This document shows, in pieces, positions 23,080 through 27,392 of a stretch of DNA of 27,392 nt. Location: IMG/VR virus record IMGVR_UViG_3300018465_000013, positions 1-27,392 of that record, one strand, 5' to 3'. Below the pieces are notes generated by a model, which saw nothing but the letters and a program-made list of their open reading frames with translations, searched no databases and was not told where the DNA came from. How positions within the stretch are numbered: position 1 is the stretch's first letter; each line of letters begins with the position of its first letter. Both the position numbers and the translations under genes were made by a program. Origin of the DNA: a virus.

Positions 23080-23631
23080 ATGCTTAGATTAATCATCGGA
23101 GATGAGATGTTCAACGATGATACTCAAGAGTTCATCATAGCTGATCCAGTTGTGGTGGATTTAGAGCATTCTTTGCTCTCACTGTCAAAATGGGAGTCAA
23201 AGTATCAACGTCCGTTTCTCTCTTCTAATCCAAACGATAAGAAAAACAAAGAAGAGATTTACGACTATATCAAATTTATGCTAGTTACGCCTAATGTGGA
23301 CCCTGACGTTCTGGACAGGTGCTCGCAGGAGAATCTTGATGCTATCAATCGATACATCAATTCATCTCAATCTGCGACAACGTTTGGAACCCTACCAGAG
23401 CGTCAGGGTCTAGGCGAAGTTGTTACATCAGAGCTTATTTACTTCTGGTTAAGCAACTTTCACATTCCGTTCGAAGTCGAGAGGTGGCATTTGAACCGTC
23501 TCTTTGCGTTGGTCAGAATCGCCAACAACAAGAACGCTCCAAAAGGAAAGAAGATCTCACCAAGCGAACTCGCGGCAAGAAATAAAGAACTAAACGATAA
23601 GAGAAGAGCCGAGTTGGGAACCCGAGGTTGA
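23080..23631 (+). CDS. Tail assembly chaperone
   Basis: ATG 23080 after SD ATAGGAGGTAAAG. The 183-aa product contains LEHSLLSLSKWESKYQRPFL, a C-terminal SELIYFWLSNFHIPFEVERW stretch, and a basic, Lys/Arg-rich end; I know this arrangement from tail chaperones (gpG-like) coded between tube and tape measure genes in phages of Gram-positive hosts. No slippery heptamer or second overlapping ORF (gpGT-type frameshift) is obvious at the 3' end. It likely binds the tape measure before tube assembly. Confidence 0.75.
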   Translation: MLRLIIGDEMFNDDTQEFIIADPVVVDLEHSLLSLSKWESKYQRPFLSSNPNDKKNKEEIYDYIKFMLVTPNVDPDVLDRCSQENLDAINRYINSSQSATTFGTLPERQGLGEVVTSELIYFWLSNFHIPFEVERWHLNRLFALVRIANNKNAPKGKKISPSELAARNKELNDKRRAELGTRG

Positions 23632-23641
23632 AAGGAGGATC

Positions 23642-24451
23642 ATGGCGCCAATTGTTTGGGATGAAGTTGGAAGTCGAGTCTATCAAACAGGTTTGGACCG
23701 GGGTGTCTTGTATCTTCCTGATGGATCGGCTGTTCCATGGAATGGATTAGTCGAAGTAGTCGAGAAATCTTCAAAGGAATCAATTCCTGTTTACTATGAT
23801 GGCGTCAAAATCAATGACATAATCATTCCAGGACCTTTTATCGGAAACATGAAAGCACTTACTTATCCTGATGAGTTTTCTGAACTTGAAGGTCTTAGTT
23901 CTATCTCTCTTGGGCTATATGTTGGCGAACAAAGGCCACAAATCTTCGGTCTATCATATAGAACTAGGATTGGTAGCGATTTAGATGAGAATCTTGGTTA
24001 TAAGATTCATATTCTATACAATGTAAGTGCTGTTCCAACAGATAAGAACAATTCGACAAACACTGAGAATGCAAGTCTCTCTGAGTTTGAGTGGGATATT
24101 TCAGCTATCCCTGAAGAAACAACCGGGTTTCGTCCAACAGCACATGTTATCATTGATTCACGTTATATGGACCCATCTCAATTGTTAGAGATCGAGAATA
24201 ATCTGTATGGAACAGAATTCTCAGATGGTACTCTTATTCCTCTTGCGGACTTTGTCAATTACCTTTACTTCGGGTATCGGTGGAAGATCACTGACAATGG
24301 AGATGGAACTTGGACTGCGAACACCCCCATTGAGATTCTTCTTAGTTTTGATCCTCTTGATCCTGATCTGTTCACTCTTGATCAAATTAATGCGTCATAT
24401 TTGACACCTGATGTGTATCAGATCTCCGACACGTTTACTGATGACCCATGA
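23642..24451 (+). CDS. Second tail tube-like protein (paralogue)
   Basis: ATG 23642 with SD AAAGGAGGATC. The 269-aa product aligns from its first residues with the tube protein at 22185 (WDEVGSRVYQTGLDRGVLYLP, YPDEFSELEGLS, FGLSYRTRIGSD, YKIHILYN, VIIDSRYMD), so they are clear paralogues, but the C-terminal domain is different (WKITDNGDGTWTANT). AT-rich codons suggest lower expression than the first copy. Inferred: a minor tube, tail-tip initiator or adaptor ring rather than the bulk tube. The stop overlaps the next ATG by 4 nt. Confidence 0.8.
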   Translation: MAPIVWDEVGSRVYQTGLDRGVLYLPDGSAVPWNGLVEVVEKSSKESIPVYYDGVKINDIIIPGPFIGNMKALTYPDEFSELEGLSSISLGLYVGEQRPQIFGLSYRTRIGSDLDENLGYKIHILYNVSAVPTDKNNSTNTENASLSEFEWDISAIPEETTGFRPTAHVIIDSRYMDPSQLLEIENNLYGTEFSDGTLIPLADFVNYLYFGYRWKITDNGDGTWTANTPIEILLSFDPLDPDLFTLDQINASYLTPDVYQISDTFTDDP

Positions 24452-24822
24452 TACGCCTTACAAGCAAAGGTGATTACAAAAAAGCTAAAAATTGGCTGGA
24501 AAACATAAAAGTTTCAAAGTTAACAAAGAACTTTGAACGGTTTGGTGAAAGAGGTGTTCAAGCATTACGTGATGCAACACCTGTAGACACTGGTTTGACG
24601 GCAGATTCATGGGAGTATCGAGTTGTTCGAGATGGAGACAGACCGAGAATCGAGTGGTATAACACGAACGTTGTAAACGGTGTTCCTGTTGTTATTCTTC
24701 TTCAGTATGGACATGGGACCAGAAGTGGTAGCTATGTTCAAGGAAGAGACTTCATCAATCCAGCAATTGCACCTATATTTGCCGAGATCGCCGAGGACTA
24801 CTGGAAGGAGGTGACATCGTGA
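24448..24822 (+). CDS. HK97 gp10-like neck/tail completion protein
   Basis: ATG 24448 overlaps the previous stop (ATGA). The 124-aa product has RFGERGVQALRDATPVDTG, SWEYRV, LLQYGHGTRSGSYVQGRDFI split here, and an amphipathic C-terminal helix, all typical of HK97 gp10-like neck proteins. These usually lie between head closure and tail terminator; here the gene sits after the tube paralogue and before the tape measure, an unusual order. Its stop overlaps the tape measure GTG by 4 nt. Confidence 0.8.
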   Translation: MIRLTSKGDYKKAKNWLENIKVSKLTKNFERFGERGVQALRDATPVDTGLTADSWEYRVVRDGDRPRIEWYNTNVVNGVPVVILLQYGHGTRSGSYVQGRDFINPAIAPIFAEIAEDYWKEVTS

Positions 24823-27392
24823 GCTCTGAAATCGATGACAAGATTGTATCAATCACATTTGACAATGGAGAGTTTGAAAAGAAGCTTGGTCAGACAATTG
24901 CTGGTCTTGACGCTTTGAATCAAACAATTCAATTGGTTGGTGCTAAGGAAGGATTTACCGATCTCTCGAACGCCGCCGGTTCTTTCGATATCTCAAACAT
25001 GTCTGAGGGTATTGACAACATCAGCAGTAAGTTCTCTGCTCTTGGCGCAATCGGTTTCACGGTAATTCAGGATCTTACTCGAGCTGCTACTGGCTTTGTT
25101 CAGGATCTTGCAAGCAAAGTCTCAGCCCCAATTCTCATTGGCGGTAAGAACAGAGCTGAAAATATTGAGCAAGCCAAGTTTCTCTTCCGAGGGCTTGGTA
25201 TGGACATTGAAGCTACTATGGCTAGCGCTAAAGAAGCTGTTCTTGGAACTGCGTATGGTCTAGATGCGGCGGCTAAGACTGCTGCTCAGCTTGGTGGCTC
25301 TGGTATGAGAGCTGGCGCCGAGATGACTGGCGCTCTCCGTGGAATTGCTGGCGCAGCGGCCATGACAAATACTTCATTTGAAGAGATGTCTGATATATTT
25401 ACCTCAGCAGCAGGTAAAGGTACTGTTTCTGGATACGAACTTCAGCGAATTGGGCAAAGAGGTCTTAACGCAGCAGCTGCTTTGGGAAAACAATGGGGTA
25501 TGACCGAGCAGCAAGTCCGTGAAGCCGCTTCAAACGGTGAGATCAGCTTCAAGAAGTTTGCTGAAGGTATGAACGCTGCTTTCGGCGAACACGCCACCAA
25601 AGCAAATGAGACTTATACGGGCTCGCTTTCGAACCTCAAAGCAGCATTCGCTCGTCTAGGCGCAGTCTACTTTGGACCCAACCTTGAGCAACAGAGAGAC
25701 CTGTTTAACGCTATCACCCCTAAGGTTGATCAGTTAAAAGACGCTATCACTCCGTTGATCAATGTCTTTGTCTACCTTAAGAGACTAACTACAGATAATC
25801 TTATCGCGTTCTTCAATGGACTTGATTTCACTAAGTGGAAGCAGATCTTCGATCTAATTGGTGGTTCTCTTGCCACAGCCTTTGTTGCTCTAGACACTAT
25901 TGTTCGAGCAGTAAAAGACGCATTCAAAGATGTCTTTCCTGGAAGTATGGTAGACATCGTTCTCAAGATTGCCGAAGGGCTTAGGAACTTCACCGAACAC
26001 CTCAAAATGGGAGGAAAAACTGCTGCTCTTGTGACCAGCATCTTCCATGGAGTCTTCTCGGTTTGGGCCATCTTGGTTGAGATCGGTAAAGGTGTCATCA
26101 ATACCTTCAAAGCCATCTTTGATAGCCTTTCACAAGGCGCTGGTGGATCTGGTCATGAGGTTCTTCTCTTCTTTGCACGAATGGGAGAAGCGCTTTTCGA
26201 ACTTAAGAAGGCGCTTGTTGATGATGGAGGCATTGCTGCTTTCTTTGAGAAGCTTACCTGGGCGATCGCGAACCCTCGTGCCGCTTTGGAGCTTCTTAAG
26301 AACACGCTTGGCGATGTCAAGGGATCCATTCAGAATTTTGCTGATGGAATCAAAGATAGTTTGAATAGTCTCTTTGGGGATGCTAAAGAAGGTCTTCCCG
26401 GCGCATCTTCTACTGATGCTTCTCTTGGACGTGTTGGTCAACGGTTTGATCAACTTCACAGCATCATCAAATCTGTTTCTGATGCACTTCAACCTCTTGT
26501 AGAGGTGATTGGATGGGTTTGGGAGAGACTGAGCACGTGGTTTGCTGAACTAGGTAGTAAACTTGCCGCTGTCATGGACAAGGGCGACTTCAACAATGCT
26601 GTTGACATGGTTAACGCCGGTTTGATTGGTGGAATTCTCTTCTATCTGAAGCGATTTGTCGACGGTGGCCTTAAGTTGAACCTTGGAGGCATCACAGATA
26701 GAATCAACGATCTTCTTGATTCTGTTACAGAGCGTTTCAAGGCCATGCAGGTTGATCTTAAGGCGAATGCACTCCTAAAGATTGCTGGAGCAATGGCAAT
26801 CATGACCATTTCACTTGTCGCGCTCTCTATGATCGATTCTGCAGCTCTTACAAAAGCACTTATCGCTATTGTTGCTTCATTCAAGATGCTACAAGGAGTA
26901 ATGGAGGATCTTGGAGAGATTGGTGGTGCTACAAGCACTGTCAAGATCGCTATTCTTGCTTCTTCTATGATCCTTCTTGCCGGAGCAATGACTGTTCTGG
27001 CTGTTGCCATCAAGATTCTTGGAAATCTCAGCATCACGGAGCTTGCCAAGGGTTTGATTGGTGTTGGAGTTTCTCTGAAGCTTATGGTTGCGGCTATTAA
27101 CGGAATGACAAGTGATACCGGTGGGTTGATTCGAGCAGGTCTCTCGATGATGGCAATCGCTGTCGCGATGAGAATCCTTGCCAACGCCATGCAAGCGTTC
27201 GGAACCATGTCTTGGGTTGAGATTGCCAAGGGTCTAGTCGCTGTGGCTGGTGGACTTTACATCATGGTGAAGACTCTGAATGCAATTGATGCTAAAGACA
27301 TGATAAGTGCTGGAATCGGCATCGTAGCAATTGCCGTTGGTATGCGAATTCTTGCAAATGCCATGCAAGCGTTTGCCACCATGTCCTGGACT
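24819..27392 (+). CDS. Tape measure protein, N-terminal 858 codons (3' end outside window)
   Basis: GTG 24819 follows SD AAGGAGGTGAC and overlaps the gp10-like stop (GTGA). The frame stays open to the last base. Residues ~60-260 contain the tape measure N-terminal domain (KNRAENIEQAKFLFRGLG, AYGLDAAAKTAAQLGGSG, SGYELQRIGQRGLNAAAALG). The rest is helical, with several hydrophobic Ala/Ile/Met-rich segments in the last ~250 codons. It sets tail length and is ejected to help DNA cross the membrane. Near the end a 58-codon repeat appears (MRILANAMQAF...TMSW at 27168 and 27342). Confidence 0.92.
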   Translation, partial: MSSEIDDKIVSITFDNGEFEKKLGQTIAGLDALNQTIQLVGAKEGFTDLSNAAGSFDISNMSEGIDNISSKFSALGAIGFTVIQDLTRAATGFVQDLASKVSAPILIGGKNRAENIEQAKFLFRGLGMDIEATMASAKEAVLGTAYGLDAAAKTAAQLGGSGMRAGAEMTGALRGIAGAAAMTNTSFEEMSDIFTSAAGKGTVSGYELQRIGQRGLNAAAALGKQWGMTEQQVREAASNGEISFKKFAEGMNAAFGEHATKANETYTGSLSNLKAAFARLGAVYFGPNLEQQRDLFNAITPKVDQLKDAITPLINVFVYLKRLTTDNLIAFFNGLDFTKWKQIFDLIGGSLATAFVALDTIVRAVKDAFKDVFPGSMVDIVLKIAEGLRNFTEHLKMGGKTAALVTSIFHGVFSVWAILVEIGKGVINTFKAIFDSLSQGAGGSGHEVLLFFARMGEALFELKKALVDDGGIAAFFEKLTWAIANPRAALELLKNTLGDVKGSIQNFADGIKDSLNSLFGDAKEGLPGASSTDASLGRVGQRFDQLHSIIKSVSDALQPLVEVIGWVWERLSTWFAELGSKLAAVMDKGDFNNAVDMVNAGLIGGILFYLKRFVDGGLKLNLGGITDRINDLLDSVTERFKAMQVDLKANALLKIAGAMAIMTISLVALSMIDSAALTKALIAIVASFKMLQGVMEDLGEIGGATSTVKIAILASSMILLAGAMTVLAVAIKILGNLSITELAKGLIGVGVSLKLMVAAINGMTSDTGGLIRAGLSMMAIAVAMRILANAMQAFGTMSWVEIAKGLVAVAGGLYIMVKTLNAIDAKDMISAGIGIVAIAVGMRILANAMQAFATMSWT
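27168..27392 (+). repeat. 58-codon internal repeats in tape measure gene
   Basis: ATG-AGA-ATC-CTT-GCC-AAC-GCC-ATG-style coding at 27168 recurs at 27342, 174 nt (58 codons) later, encoding MRILANAMQAF-x-TMSW in both copies. A weaker relative (AVAIKILGNL) is seen ~58 codons earlier, around 27000. Hydrophobic repeats of this kind in tape measure proteins may be membrane-inserting segments. More copies probably lie outside the window. Confidence 0.7.

Noticed and set aside
23600-23642. Programmed frameshift at the end of the tail chaperone
   Set aside because: No slippery heptamer was seen, and the next gene has its own strong SD and ATG and is a tube paralogue, so a gpGT-type fusion is not supported.

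Overview
The window is part of the genome of a tailed phage of the HK97-capsid, long-tail (siphovirus-like) type. All genes I accept lie on the + strand and are tightly packed, with 1-4 nt start/stop overlaps or short gaps and strong Shine-Dalgarno sequences (AAGGAGGTGAT type). An actinobacterial host is the best guess. The evidence is a resuscitation-promoting-factor-type cell-wall hydrolase on a Thr/Pro linker, an amidase endolysin, and the overall gene style. Base composition by eye is moderately AT-rich, except for the capsid and tail-tube genes, which use G/C-ending codons. No integrase, tRNA, IS or CRISPR was seen.

Layout. (1) 1-2743: end of a nucleic-acid metabolism module: the C-terminus of an SF2 helicase, a regulatory non-coding stretch, two small Cys-rich ORFs, a NUMOD4/degenerate HNH protein, a VRR-NUC-like nuclease and a RecB/Cas4-like nuclease. 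(2) 2740-5726: a 915-residue protein with the hallmarks of a two-barrel RNA polymerase (DFDGD metal site plus an upstream lysine barrel), then a 78-residue protein. (3) 5727-6264: a structured spacer and a DUF6527-like gene. (4) 6277-11581: adsorption genes: a collagen-like fibre with a carbohydrate-binding insert, an alpha/beta hydrolase, small tail proteins, a 2H phosphoesterase and fibre proteins. (5) 11608-14151: lysis cassette: tiny membrane peptide, Rpf-like hydrolase, two membrane proteins, an acidic peptide and an amidase. (6) 14184-22172: packaging and head: TerS-like, HNH, connector, TerL, portal, protease-capsid fusion, head closure and tail terminator. (7) 22185-27392: tail tube protein, tail assembly chaperone, a second tail tube-like protein, a gp10-like protein and a tape measure protein that runs off the window.

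Most interesting. The polymerase-like protein begins with the same short N-terminal signature (acidic residues, H-[YF]-G-[VI], then W-G) as two small basic proteins encoded beside the terminase and portal genes. I propose that this is a virion-targeting tag and that the polymerase is packaged and ejected with the DNA, as in crAss-like or N4-like phages but using a different, tag-based mechanism. Also notable are a C-terminal domain shared by the major capsid and tail tube proteins, a tail-tube paralogue pair flanking the chaperone, and a 44-bp dyad plus TTTGACAC repeats in the early intergenic region.
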